In this document: positions 44,500-53,324 of the stretch, in pieces
Layout of the letters: each line of letters starts with the position of its first letter
Position numbering within the stretch: position 1 is the first letter of the stretch
NCBI RefSeq assembly: GCF_900101015.1
Contig: NZ_FNFZ01000003.1
Coordinates: forward strand, 62,001-126,000
Length of the DNA stretch: 64,000 bases
Direction of reading: 5' to 3'
Source: Sarcina sp. DSM 11001
Lineage (GTDB): Bacteria; Bacillota; Clostridia; Lachnospirales; Lachnospiraceae
The notes under the pieces: model-generated
The model's database searches: none
Told to the model about the DNA's origin: nothing
Seen by the model: only the letters and a program-made list of their open reading frames with translations
Position numbers and translations under genes: made by a program

Positions 44500-46179
44500 T
44501 CACTGGACCGAATACAGAGCCGAGTAATCATCGACATAAAGCGGATAGGACGCAAAGCCTCCAAATCTGGGACTGTTGACGACGATCATGTCGATATCCT
44601 GCAGATAAACGCTGGCGCACTCATCGCTGATGATCTTCTGCGCTTCCTTGAAGAGCTTGACCTGCTCGGCGTCATCTGTCTCCAGGATCGCCTTAGCGTA
44701 GACGTCATCAAATGCCTTGGAATTGAAACGGATAAAGTTGTCACTTGCCGTGGACACATATCTGTTCAGGAAAGCAGTCGGGAAGGCGATCCGTCCGTCA
44801 ACGGAGACAACAGTTGCCTCATATTCGCTCTTCTGATAGACACGGGTCAGCCAGGTGTTCCAGTCAACAGACTCGATATCGACTGTGATGCCTGCCTTTG
44901 CGAGCTGGTTGGCGATGACCTGAGCGGTGTCCACATGGACCTGGTAGTTGGAAGGAACACGGATCGTGAAGCTGAGGTTCTCCTGTCCCGCCTCCTTGAG
45001 GAGTTCTTTTGCCTTTTCCACATTGACATCATAGACTGATGTCAGTTCATCGTTAAAATACTTCTGCAGTCCGGGAGTGACAGGTGTTCCCGCCTTGGTT
45101 CCCATGCCGTAGCTTACTGTCTCAATGATCTCGTCCGAATCCACTGCATAGGCCACAGCCTGACGGACACGCACATCCTTGAAGGGACCGAAATCATTGT
45201 TGAGCGCCAGCACCTGCACAGCGTTGGCATGACGGACATTCTGAACATAATCCGTTCCTTCGAGCTCTCTCCAGCCGCCGGAATTGGAATTGAATCCGTC
45301 GATCGCGCCCGCCAGATAGTTGGTCGCCAGCTCGGCGGTGTTCTCATAGTACTTGAGCGTGACGGAATCAAGATGCGCAGGCTCTCCCCAGTAATCCTCA
45401 AATTTTGTCAGCAGGGTGTGGTCCTGCTCCATGAACTCCTCCATCTTGAAGGGACCGGTTCCGATCGGGTTCGTCGCCAGGTCCTTTGCGTCCTTGGGGA
45501 CAATGGGATTTGTGATGATGGCAAGGAAACCGCTGTCGGGTGTATTCAGATGAATCACAAGTGTTTTTTCATCCGACGGTGCGTCGGCAGAATCCGCAGC
45601 TGCGATCTCGGCCGTCTGTATCTCCTTTCCGTCCTCGTCCTTATCGGTCTTGTAAGTGACCGTGTAGGCCTTTCCGCCGGCCATATACTGGTCGATCTCG
45701 TTGTAGCCCGTGATCGGAGCTGTAATGGCCTTTTCAATGGAATAAAGAACATCTTCCATCGTGAGGTCGCTGCCGTCGTGGAATTTCACGCCCTCGCGCA
45801 GGACAAAGGTATAGGTCTGGAGATCATCGCTGACTTCATAGGATTCAGCAAGGGCGGTTTCAAAGCTTCCGTCCGTTCCAGTGCCCATCAGTCCTTCGTA
45901 AATGTTAAAAAAGATACTTCTTGCTTCCGCTGTCTGAATGGTGAAGGGGTCAAATCCGGGGGCTTCCGTGGAAACACCCTTGATGAAATCTCCGCCTTCC
46001 ACCATCTGGCCGGCAGATTCGCTGCCGGCGGACTCGCTGCCTGCTGCTGTACTGCCTGCGGCAGGAGTGCTGTCTGTACTCCCCGTACTCTGGGTGCCGG
46101 CGGATTTACCACCGCAGCCTGCGATCAGTGAAGCGGTCAATGCCAGCCCCAGAACCAGTGCCATGAATTTCTTTTTCAT
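44500..46179 (-). CDS. Oligopeptide-binding lipoprotein (OppA-like)
   Basis: The extracellular substrate-binding protein (559 aa) of the importer. A lipoprotein signal ends at LIAGC (Cys22). A Ser/Thr/Gly/Ala-rich spacer is followed by a family 5 solute-binding domain (FHDGSDLTMEDVLYSIEKA, VRQAVAYAVDSDEII). The frame is open to 46221, but the ATG at 46179 starts the signal peptide and follows GGAGAGGA. The domain suggests peptides or nickel-type ligands; which one cannot be read here. It is first in the operon. Confidence 0.94.
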   Translation of the reverse strand: MKKKFMALVLGLALTASLIAGCGGKSAGTQSTGSTDSTPAAGSTAAGSESAGSESAGQMVEGGDFIKGVSTEAPGFDPFTIQTAEARSIFFNIYEGLMGTGTDGSFETALAESYEVSDDLQTYTFVLREGVKFHDGSDLTMEDVLYSIEKAITAPITGYNEIDQYMAGGKAYTVTYKTDKDEDGKEIQTAEIAAADSADAPSDEKTLVIHLNTPDSGFLAIITNPIVPKDAKDLATNPIGTGPFKMEEFMEQDHTLLTKFEDYWGEPAHLDSVTLKYYENTAELATNYLAGAIDGFNSNSGGWRELEGTDYVQNVRHANAVQVLALNNDFGPFKDVRVRQAVAYAVDSDEIIETVSYGMGTKAGTPVTPGLQKYFNDELTSVYDVNVEKAKELLKEAGQENLSFTIRVPSNYQVHVDTAQVIANQLAKAGITVDIESVDWNTWLTRVYQKSEYEATVVSVDGRIAFPTAFLNRYVSTASDNFIRFNSKAFDDVYAKAILETDDAEQVKLFKEAQKIISDECASVYLQDIDMIVVNSPRFGGFASYPLYVDDYSALYSVQ

Positions 46180-46332
46180 TTTCAGTAATCCTCTCCTTTT
46201 TTTTGCTGAAAGCAGCATCAAAAGACGCAGACCGCCTTTTTAAGGAGCTGCCTGAAAACGGTCCCTGCCCATAGTGCAGGTCATTTATCAACAGATCCTT
46301 ATCGTCTGCTTCCACATGCGCAGATTCCTGAC

Positions 46333-46380
46333 GTCTGCAGGACACAACAAAAAAACTGCAGACAGCAGGAACACATTATA
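46333..46380 (-). promoter_or_regulatory. Possible oppA promoter and leader hairpin
   Basis: On the minus strand a perfect TATAAT (46380-46375) has no convincing -35. Just downstream, GTCTGCAG and CTGCAGAC (46333-46340/46356-46363) pair across a 15-base T-rich loop. Confidence 0.4.
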
Positions 46381-46934
46381 AAGTATTCAAGCATTTAGGG
46401 AAAAACAGGGCGAACGCCCCCATCAGAATCCATGAATCAAGAGTATGGAAAAGTCTCTGTGTCAAAAGCGATCTGCCTGCCAGGAGATTTACGCCTGAAA
46501 ACAGAAAGAGAATTGCATGGATCAATTCCCGGTCAGATGCTTTTAAATAAGACCGCAGAAACCCTGCCCGCAACAAAAAAACGTTTTCAAACCGCGCCGG
46601 CCTCGAACAGATCCTCCCATTACACGCTCCCTTCAAAGTCGCATATGGGCACAGCTTTTATGTCCGGGTCCTGCCGGTTGTCTGCCGCATGCCTTTCTCT
46701 ATTTGCCCTGCGGCAGCCGCCTAATTGACTGCAGAATCATCATGATGCATTTTCCTGCGAATAATGCTCAATTGGAAAATATCACATTCGCATACAAATC
46801 GCAATGACCTCAGCATGATTTCTTTGAAAGAATTGAAAAAAGTACAAAAGTCAAAAGAAGGCTACTGTCCCTTCGTCGGAAAGACATGGCCGCAGCACCG
46901 GCAGCCGCCCCCTCCCTTATTCAAAATAATTCTC

Positions 46935-46963
46935 TTGCCTGCACTTCCCTTCCGAATTATAAT
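46935..46963 (+). promoter_or_regulatory. Promoter for DUF1846 gene
   Basis: TTGCCT (46935-46940), 17 bp, TATAAT (46958-46963). The -10 is perfect. The leader would be about 130 nt. Confidence 0.6.
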
Positions 46964-47099
46964 TAGGAATGTTTTTATTTTATTCTTCAACTTTTATTCT
47001 TCATCCCTTAAACAAAATGATATCGCCCCGTTTACAAACCCGGCTTTCGTTCCGGAAGTACGAAGCCCAGGTTTTCATCACTTCAGAAGGAGGGACAGC

Positions 47100-48590
47100 A
47101 TGCAGATCGGATTTGACAACGAAAAATATCTTCAAACCCAGTCGACTCACATCCGTGAGCGGATCGCGCAGTTCGGCGGCAAGCTCTATCTGGAATTCGG
47201 CGGCAAGCTTTTTGACGACTACCACGCTTCAAGAGTTCTGCCCGGCTTTGCTCCCGACTCAAAAATCACCATGCTCAAGGCGCTCAGGGACCAGGTCGAG
47301 ATCGTGATCGCCATCAACGCGGCAGATATTGAAAAAAACAAGGTCCGCGGCGATCTGGGCATCACCTATGATATGGATGTGCTGCGCCTTGTGGACGCCT
47401 TTACTTCCAACGGACTCCTGGTCGGGAGCGTCGTTCTGACCCGCTTCTCCGCCCAGCCCTCCGCCATCGCCTATGAAAAGAAACTCCAGGCCCTCGGTCT
47501 GCGGGTCTACCGACACTATCCGATCCCCGGATATCCCTCCAACATCCCGCTGATCGTCAGCGACGAGGGGTTCGGCCGCAACGACTATATTGAGACCTCA
47601 AAGCCCCTGGTCGTCGTCACCGCGCCGGGACCCGGCAGCGGAAAAATGGCCACCTGCCTCTCCCAGCTCTACCACGAGAACAAGCGCGGGATCAAGGCGG
47701 GCTATGCCAAATTTGAGACCTTCCCGGTCTGGAACCTGCCTCTGAAGCACCCTGTAAACCTCGCCTATGAGGCTGCGACCGCGGACCTCGACGACATCAA
47801 CATGATGGATCCCTTCCATTACGATGCCTACAAAGAGACTGCAGTCAATTACAACCGCGATGTCGAGGTCTTCCCTGTCCTCAATGCCATTTTTGAAAAG
47901 ATCCAGGGGACTTCTCCCTACAAATCCCCCACGGATATGGGCGTCAATATGGTGGGCTTCTGCATCAGCGATGATGAAGTCTGCAGCAACGCCGCCAGAC
48001 AGGAGATCATCCGGCGTTATTGTCAGGCGCTCTGCGAATTTCGCAAGGGAAATGCCTCCGATGCCCCCGTCTTTAAGATCGAGCTTCTGATGAAAAAGGC
48101 CGATATATCTGTGAGTGACCGTCCGGTCATCATGGCCGCCAATGTGCGTCACGAAGAGACCGGGGGCCCCGCGGCAGCCATGCAGATGCCGGACGGCACG
48201 ATCCTGACAGGACGTACCACTTCGCTCCTGGGGGCCTCCAGCGCCCTGCTGCTGAATTCACTGAAATACCTGGCAAATATTCCGGAGGATGTCAAACTTC
48301 TCTCTCCTGTCATGATCGAGGCCAGCCAGAGTCTCATGGTCCGCCACCTGGGAGAACGCAATCCCCTTCTCCATCTCAATGAGATCCTCATCATTCTGGC
48401 CATAACCGCCGTAGAGGACAATGATGCCAAAAAAGCCCTTGACGCCCTGCCTCTTCTGGCCGGGCTGGATGCCCACTCCTCCGTCATTCTCTCCCAGATC
48501 GACGAAGGCGTCTTCAAAAAACTGGGCGTTAACCTGACCTGCGAGGCGCGTTACGAGAGCAATAAGTTTTATCACAAAACGATCCGCTGA
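47100..48590 (+). CDS. DUF1846 family protein of unknown function
   Basis: The 496-aa protein matches what I know of the DUF1846 family, whose members are about 500 aa, soluble and widespread in Firmicutes and Actinobacteria, with no established function. It starts MQIGFDNEKYLQTQSTHIR. A P-loop-like TAPGPGSGKMATCLSQ lies near residue 180 (genomic 47617-47664), suggesting nucleotide or phosphate binding. The ATG follows AAGGAGG. It is a single-gene unit with its own promoter and a strong terminator. Its neighbours give no functional clue. Confidence 0.9.
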   Translation: MQIGFDNEKYLQTQSTHIRERIAQFGGKLYLEFGGKLFDDYHASRVLPGFAPDSKITMLKALRDQVEIVIAINAADIEKNKVRGDLGITYDMDVLRLVDAFTSNGLLVGSVVLTRFSAQPSAIAYEKKLQALGLRVYRHYPIPGYPSNIPLIVSDEGFGRNDYIETSKPLVVVTAPGPGSGKMATCLSQLYHENKRGIKAGYAKFETFPVWNLPLKHPVNLAYEAATADLDDINMMDPFHYDAYKETAVNYNRDVEVFPVLNAIFEKIQGTSPYKSPTDMGVNMVGFCISDDEVCSNAARQEIIRRYCQALCEFRKGNASDAPVFKIELLMKKADISVSDRPVIMAANVRHEETGGPAAAMQMPDGTILTGRTTSLLGASSALLLNSLKYLANIPEDVKLLSPVMIEASQSLMVRHLGERNPLLHLNEILIILAITAVEDNDAKKALDALPLLAGLDAHSSVILSQIDEGVFKKLGVNLTCEARYESNKFYHKTIR

Positions 48591-48641
48591 TCTTTTCACC
48601 CGTTTCCGCTCTGCTGTATGCATAACATGCTGTATGGACCA

Positions 48642-48750
48642 GCTGCAGGAAATGGCCGCATGAAAACAGCTGAACAAAAGTTGCTGCATAAAGGCTGCTG
48701 CATGAAAAAGCTGCTGCATGAAAGAGCTGCATAAAGGTTGCTGCATGAAA
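48642..48750. repeat. GCTGCATAAA/GCTGCATGAAA repeat tract
   Basis: The core GCTGCAT(A/G)AA occurs six or more times with spacings of 14-16 bp, clearest at 48681-48750. It fills the gap between DUF1846 and the terminator. Similar GCTGCAT and GTTGCAT elements are present after pyrC (3550-3600), the only repeat motif seen at two places in the window. Confidence 0.7.
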
Positions 48751-48787
48751 AAAGTCCCGGGTGCGCTGTACCGCATCCGGGACTTTT
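48750..48787. terminator. Bidirectional terminator between DUF1846 and tetR
   Basis: AAAAGTCCCGG-GTGCG pairs with CGCAT-CCGGGACTTTT, a 16-bp stem with one G-T pair and a 6-base loop. The A-run and T-run in the stem serve both directions. Confidence 0.88.
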
Positions 48788-48815
48788 GCTGACAATATCT
48801 AAAAAACGCTGACCC

Positions 48816-49370
48816 CTATTTCTGTACAGAAAAGGCTTCCAGGGTTGTCCGTTCCAGAATGTTACTGATCCGGATAAAGCTCTCCGAGGAATCCGTCTCC
48901 ATGCCGTCTTCCACCCAGTCTGTCCATACCCCGACCAGGCCTGCTGTATAAAAGCGGGTCATGATATCTTTATCGTGCCTGCTGATTCCTGTCTTTTCAG
49001 TCACATTGTCAATGTAGCGTTCAATTGAAAATTTGCAGATCTGGCGAATATAATCCATAAGAATAGGTCTGGCTTCTGAATTATATACGTGCAGGATAGC
49101 CGTCCTGTTTGCTTTAGAATAACGGACCAGGGGAAGGATGCAGTCGGCCGTGGATTGAACATCCTTATAAAGCACAAACATCTTTGCAACCATTTTTCTG
49201 CAGATCTCCCCCAGCATAGCCGGTATACTCTGATAGTGATAATAAAATGTATTCCTGTGGACACCCGCCTCCTCAACAATATCGTTTACTGTGATCTTTG
49301 CAAAGGGCTTCTCCATGATCAGTTTCAAAAACGCGCTTTCAAGCTTTGTATTTGCATCTCCTACAGTCAT
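48816..49370 (-). CDS. TetR-family transcriptional regulator
   Basis: A 184-aa regulator. Residues about 10-60 form the TetR DNA-binding domain (ITVNDIVEEAGVHRNTFYYHY). The C-terminal part resembles the DhaS-like ligand domain. The ATG follows GGAGGT with 7 bases of spacing. It is divergent from an iron-dependent alcohol dehydrogenase, and the gap holds a palindrome like tetO, so control of itself and of the dehydrogenase is likely. The ligand is unknown. Confidence 0.9.
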   Translation of the reverse strand: MTVGDANTKLESAFLKLIMEKPFAKITVNDIVEEAGVHRNTFYYHYQSIPAMLGEICRKMVAKMFVLYKDVQSTADCILPLVRYSKANRTAILHVYNSEARPILMDYIRQICKFSIERYIDNVTEKTGISRHDKDIMTRFYTAGLVGVWTDWVEDGMETDSSESFIRISNILERTTLEAFSVQK

Positions 49371-49438
49371 TATTGTACCTCCAGCTTCCGATTAGCCTAC
49401 GGCAGCTCAATGGCTGACTATTAACTATATCATTATCG

Positions 49439-49444
49439 ATTATA
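49439..49444 (-). promoter_or_regulatory. -10 element for tetR
   Basis: A perfect TATAAT on the minus strand, 70 bp before the tetR start codon. The -35 is poor. An ATTGTTTATAG element lies about 40 bp upstream. Confidence 0.4.
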
Positions 49445-49606
49445 AAAAAAAGCAAACTCTTTGAACATAGACAATGTATTAACTATAAACAATGCCATCC
49501 ACAAAAATGTCACAATCAATTAAATAGATGAGGTTTTTCGCAACTGTAGACAAAGCACTCGGAATACATGTATTTTATTGTTTAAATGCATGGTCGATTT
49601 ATAAGT

Positions 49607-49638
49607 ATTGTTTATGGATTATCATTGATAATTATAAA
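49607..49638 (+). promoter_or_regulatory. Candidate TetR operator and adh promoter
   Basis: ATTATCATTGATAAT (49618-49632) is a perfect 7+1+7 palindrome. Its central eleven bases equal the core of the classical tetO1 operator. It lies between a -35-like TTGTTT (49608-49613) and a -10-like TATAAA (49633-49638), so a bound repressor would block the promoter. The spacer of 19 bp is longer than ideal. Confidence 0.5.
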
Positions 49639-49812
49639 ATTACTGATAATTATAATCAGAACATCCGGCGTAAACAACCATGCCTTCGTTAAAAAAAACA
49701 GTTCCTGTGGACCACCTTGCGAACAAACCGGATTCTGTTACAATAAAAAACAGGAAACAAGGCCGGAGGCCGCCTCAGAGCCTCTACTGGAATTAGTGAA
49801 AGGAGAATCCCG

Positions 49813-50892
49813 ATGTATTTTTATATGCCTGCAAAAGTGTACTGTGAAAACAACTGCGTCCGCAAACATGCAAAAGAACTTGCCTCTTTCGGAAAAAAGG
49901 CCCTGATCGTGACCGGTAAGCACAGCGCTTTCCAAAACGGCTCTATTGCCGATGTGCAGGCTGCTCTCGATGATCATGGAGTGGCGTCTGCTGTCTTTAA
50001 CGAAGTCGAAGAAAACCCTTCCGTGGACACTGTCATGAAGGGACGGGACAGGGGCATAGCGGAAGAAGCGGATTTTGTCATCGGGATCGGCGGAGGTTCC
50101 CCCATGGATGCTGCCAAGGCGATCGCCCTTATGATCCGTCAGAAGGATGCAGGTGCCGATTATCTCTATGACAGCACTGCTCTGACAGACGCTCTCCCTG
50201 TCGTCTGCATTCCCACGACCTGCGGAACCGGCTCGGAAGTGACTGCAGTCTCTGTCCTCACGCGCAGCAATCTCCGCTCCAAGGGATCGATCCCCCACAA
50301 AATCTTTCCCCGGCTCTCCCTTCTCGACGGCAGATATCTGCTCTCCGCCCCCAGGCGGGTCATTGCAGACACCTCCTATGATGCCCTCTGCCACCTTTAT
50401 GAAAGCTGGCTGAACACCAAGGCTACCGACTGCAGCCGTATGTGCGTAGATGCCGGCCTGAAAGTGTGGCGCCGCAGCCGCAAGGCTGTCTACAATGGAA
50501 CAGACCTGACCCTTGAAAACTGCAATGACATGCTCCTCGCCTCCATGTTTGCAGGCATTGCCATCGCGCACACCGCGACCACCCTGCCCCATGGAATGAG
50601 CTATCCGGTGACTGTTGAGACCGGCATGCCGCATGGCAAGGCCTGCGGCTACTTCCTGACAGGATATCTTCGTGAAACAGATCCCGGTGAGACCGCATAT
50701 CTTCTGAATGCCGCCGGATTTGCGGATATTGATGCTCTGGAGGATCATTACAGGGCAACCTGCGGCAGAGATGAAGTTCCCGTCCCGGTACTCCTGAAAT
50801 CCATCTCCTCGACTCTGGGAAGTCCCGCAAAGCTTGCTCTTGCTCCATTCGGCGTCACAGAAGCTGCTCTCTACAGAATCGCCGGGCTCTGA
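49813..50892 (+). CDS. Iron-containing alcohol dehydrogenase family protein
   Basis: An NAD(P)-dependent oxidoreductase of the Fe-ADH superfamily (359 aa). The nucleotide loop GIGGGSPMDAAKA is near residue 92, TCGTGSEVT near 137, and metal ligands are in DTSYDALCH (about 185) and HTATTLPHGMSYP (about 252) plus GMPHGKACG. It is shorter than most members (about 380 aa). The ATG follows AAAGGAG with 6-7 bases of spacing. The divergent TetR gene probably controls it. The substrate (alcohol, diol or glycerol-like) cannot be deduced. Confidence 0.92.
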   Translation: MYFYMPAKVYCENNCVRKHAKELASFGKKALIVTGKHSAFQNGSIADVQAALDDHGVASAVFNEVEENPSVDTVMKGRDRGIAEEADFVIGIGGGSPMDAAKAIALMIRQKDAGADYLYDSTALTDALPVVCIPTTCGTGSEVTAVSVLTRSNLRSKGSIPHKIFPRLSLLDGRYLLSAPRRVIADTSYDALCHLYESWLNTKATDCSRMCVDAGLKVWRRSRKAVYNGTDLTLENCNDMLLASMFAGIAIAHTATTLPHGMSYPVTVETGMPHGKACGYFLTGYLRETDPGETAYLLNAAGFADIDALEDHYRATCGRDEVPVPVLLKSISSTLGSPAKLALAPFGVTEAALYRIAGL

Positions 50893-51015
50893 TTTTCAGG
50901 CAGGATAACAGCCCGGCCGGCCCCACAGGATCCCGGCATCGCGGGCAAAATCCAGGCTCGACGAACAGGGTCCGGACTGAACGGAAATAATCGTAATAAT
51001 CCATCAGAAGACAGC

Positions 51016-51066
51016 AAAACCGGCACGGCTCTGTATCGTATCTGTACAGACTCCATGCCGGTTTTT
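51016..51066. terminator. Terminator between adh and PrsW-like gene
   Basis: AAAACCGGCA (51016-51025) pairs with TGCCGGTTTT (51056-51065), enclosing a CTGTA/TACAG inner stem. A/T flanks let it work for both converging genes. Confidence 0.85.
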
Positions 51067-51119
51067 ATGTCGTTTTCACCTGGGTCACACGCCGGTCAGG
51101 AAAAGTCCCCGTCTATCGT

Positions 51120-52472
51120 CTACCGGAACTCCGGATCCGTCGTCACCGGATCATTCGGCGGGTTCTGGTCATCCGGTCCGCTCAGGTCGTCAGGTTCCTG
51201 CAGATCCTCCGTGTCCAGTAAGCCGGATTCCGAAGCACTCTGCAGGCCGTCATCCGTTCTTTCCTCTGGATCCGCAGATCCGAACTCCAGAGGGCTGTAA
51301 GGACTGCCGTTCCCGGCTTCTGCGTCCTTGTCCCAGGGCCCCGAAGAACTCGCCTGATCTCCGGCTCCCGTCTCTGTGTCTGAGAAGCCGGTTTCCATCG
51401 CTGTGTCTGAAGCGCCGGTTTCCATCACTGTGTCTGAAAAGCCGGTTTCCATCGCTGTGTCTGAAGCGCCGGTTTCCATCGCTGTGTCTGAAGCGCCGGT
51501 TCCCGGGCCCGTATCCGCATCTGCATACTCCAGAAGGTCCTGCTGGCCGCTTCCTTCCAGTGCTGCAACGGGACTCCCCTCTGCTTCCGCAGCAGACATT
51601 CCCTCTGCTTCCGCAAAATCCGCAAACTCTTCGGAATCCGCAAACTCCACCGGAGGTTCAGGTTCATCCTGTCCCAGAGCAGCTTCAAGAGACGAATCAC
51701 GGACGGCGACAAGAGCAGACGCCATGAGAAAGGCGAGCAGAGCCTCGGCGGCAAAACCAAGGATCAGCCAGAGCTTCTGCCCGGTGACAAAGCCGTAACC
51801 AACCAGGGATTCAATCACCCCGTGCACCAGCACTGCCAGCAAGAAACTGACAGTGAGCATAAAGCCCGCTCTGCCTGCGTGTTTTTTCTGTTCCGAACCC
51901 TTTGCGAAACCATAAAGAACACCCATCAGCCCCGCGTACCCGAAATGAGAGGGGATGAACAAAAGCGCATGAATAAATGAGGCGACAGGTCCTGCGCTCA
52001 GAAAGTCAGGCATGGCACTGCGCAGTATCTCAAGATCGGGAGGGAGCACATGATAAGCTGCCTGCCAGGCCAGATAGAGCACTGCGGAAAAGGCAGTCCC
52101 GACAACTGCGGCAGCCGCAATACCATCTCCCACAGTCTCCATCGTCATCTGCTTCCAGGTCGATATACGCAGTATAAAATGTTTCCAGGCCTCTTCGATC
52201 AAAGCTCCTGCCAGCACATAGCGCAGAAGCACTGAGAACAGCGCAGCCTGTTTTCCCTCCGCATTTTCCGGAAAAAGGCGGAAAATAACAGCTGCTGCGC
52301 CCAGCCCTCCGGCTGCCATCAAAAATGCCGGGACAGCTGCCAGAAGTCCCAGGAAAAGCAGCTTGAAGAAAATCCTCCGGCTTCCCTTACCAAAGGATCG
52401 TGATCTCAAAATAAGAAACAGAAGGGGGAAAAGCGGAAGGTAGGCAGCGATCAAAATAATAGTCAGATTCAT
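51120..52472 (-). CDS. PrsW-like intramembrane protease with acidic repeat tail
   Basis: A 450-aa protein with about seven membrane segments in residues 1-260. The Glu pair of PrsW-type glutamic proteases is in ALIEEAWKH (Glu93-Glu94), with conserved His in FIHALLF and LVHGVIES. PrsW in Bacillus cuts an anti-sigma factor; no anti-sigma gene is visible here. Residues about 265-450 are an acidic, low-complexity tail that includes repeats of METGASDTA or METGFSDTV (9 residues, 27-bp DNA unit, 51376-51505). It overlaps the upstream WYL gene by 4 bases (ATGA), so translation is coupled. Confidence 0.8.
   Translation of the reverse strand: MNLTIILIAAYLPLFPLLFLILRSRSFGKGSRRIFFKLLFLGLLAAVPAFLMAAGGLGAAAVIFRLFPENAEGKQAALFSVLLRYVLAGALIEEAWKHFILRISTWKQMTMETVGDGIAAAAVVGTAFSAVLYLAWQAAYHVLPPDLEILRSAMPDFLSAGPVASFIHALLFIPSHFGYAGLMGVLYGFAKGSEQKKHAGRAGFMLTVSFLLAVLVHGVIESLVGYGFVTGQKLWLILGFAAEALLAFLMASALVAVRDSSLEAALGQDEPEPPVEFADSEEFADFAEAEGMSAAEAEGSPVAALEGSGQQDLLEYADADTGPGTGASDTAMETGASDTAMETGFSDTVMETGASDTAMETGFSDTETGAGDQASSSGPWDKDAEAGNGSPYSPLEFGSADPEERTDDGLQSASESGLLDTEDLQEPDDLSGPDDQNPPNDPVTTDPEFR
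51370..51505 (-). repeat. 27-bp coding tandem repeat in PrsW-like gene
   Basis: Four to five copies of a 27-bp unit, two variants of which alternate. It encodes the nonapeptide METG(A/F)SDT(A/V). The high DNA identity among copies suggests recent expansion. Confidence 0.8.
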
Positions 52473-53191
52473 GACAACATCTCCTGCACAAAGCTCTCTG
52501 ATTTAAAGTTCTTTGGTACCGGAACCGCTGCAGCCTCCAGAATGACCGGACTGACAATACGATTCACCTCATAAAGAAGGGTTTTTTCCTCTGTATCTGA
52601 CCAGGCAGTCAGATAAAAGTTCTTTCCATCCCACGCCAGGTCAAACGGAGAACAGACAGTCACTATCCGTTCATCTGCATTTTTCCTGCGGCGGCCGGCT
52701 TTTACGGCATCGGTCTCACTGTATTGAAAGCTGATTTTTTTGCCCTGATTGATGGCGTCATTGATGGTATTGACCATCTCATACACCCGGGCATCCCCGC
52801 CCGTCTGCGGTTCTACTGAGATCAGGTGGCGCTCCACACTCTCCGCCTGATATTTGCTGCAGAACCTCTTCAGTTTTTTAAGGATCGTATTTTTCTGTTT
52901 TTTACTGATAAAGCGGGAAGAGAGGACTGCGTCTCCGATCATGCGGAGCTCTTCCAGAGAAAACTCCCGGTCCCGGAAATAGTAGAAATTTCCGGAGCTG
53001 ACGACTGTCTCGATATCATACCCTTCTTTTGAAAGCGTATCTATATCATCCCTTACTGTCTGCCTGCTATAGATCGTCTCCTCGTCCCTGAGAGCGTCCA
53101 TGATCTCCGCCTTGGTGGTAAAATGATCTTCATCCGTGTTGACGTAAAGATAGCGGTAAAGCCTGAGCAGCCTGCTCTTGTTACTGACCAT
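52469..53191 (-). CDS. WYL-domain transcriptional regulator
   Basis: A 240-aa regulator. Residues about 5-65 are an HTH (SRLLRLYRYLYVNTDEDHFTTKAEIMDAL...RQTVRDDIDTL). Residues about 135-220 resemble a WYL ligand domain (KKISFQY, SPFDLAWDGKNFYLTAW). The ATG follows GGGAGGT with 6 bases of spacing. A near-consensus promoter lies 105-133 bp upstream. The 4-base overlap with the PrsW-like gene indicates that they act together. WYL regulators often respond to nucleotides or nucleic acid; the ligand here is unknown. Confidence 0.88.
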   Translation of the reverse strand: MVSNKSRLLRLYRYLYVNTDEDHFTTKAEIMDALRDEETIYSRQTVRDDIDTLSKEGYDIETVVSSGNFYYFRDREFSLEELRMIGDAVLSSRFISKKQKNTILKKLKRFCSKYQAESVERHLISVEPQTGGDARVYEMVNTINDAINQGKKISFQYSETDAVKAGRRRKNADERIVTVCSPFDLAWDGKNFYLTAWSDTEEKTLLYEVNRIVSPVILEAAAVPVPKNFKSESFVQEMLS

Positions 53192-53295
53192 GTTTCACCT
53201 CCCTTACAGGTGACTATTGCAGTCTGTGAAAGCCTGGGGCAGCATTTCCGCCCCGTTAAACCCGCCGGAAGCACTTCGTACCTCCCATATATTAT

Positions 53296-53324
53296 ATTAT
53301 GCCGTAAAAAAAATTTTTCGTCAA
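53296..53324 (-). promoter_or_regulatory. Promoter for WYL-PrsW operon
   Basis: On the minus strand: TTGACG (53324-53319), 17 bp that include A5T8, then CATAAT (53301-53296). Each hexamer has one mismatch. The predicted leader is about 98 nt. Confidence 0.65.

Larger units (their letters stand above)
46180..47099. other. Divergent oppA/DUF1846 gap
   Basis: About 900 bp. It holds the possible oppA promoter and hairpin, and the DUF1846 promoter at 46935-46963. The stretch 46400-46900 shows nothing I can identify; an in-frame extension of the DUF1846 frame to 46764 lacks a ribosome binding site. Confidence 0.55.
49371..49812. other. tetR/adh divergent control region
   Basis: An AT-rich 440-bp gap. 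It contains a -10 for tetR (49439-49444, minus), the pair of ATTGTTTAT(A/G)G elements facing opposite ways (49483-49493 and 49607-49617), a 15-bp palindrome (49618-49632), and twice TGATAATTATAA (49626-49637 and 49644-49655). Confidence 0.6.

Noticed and set aside
48529-48795. Frame with repeated FHAA peptides
   Set aside because: It is the translated GCTGCAT repeat tract plus the terminator, without a ribosome binding site.
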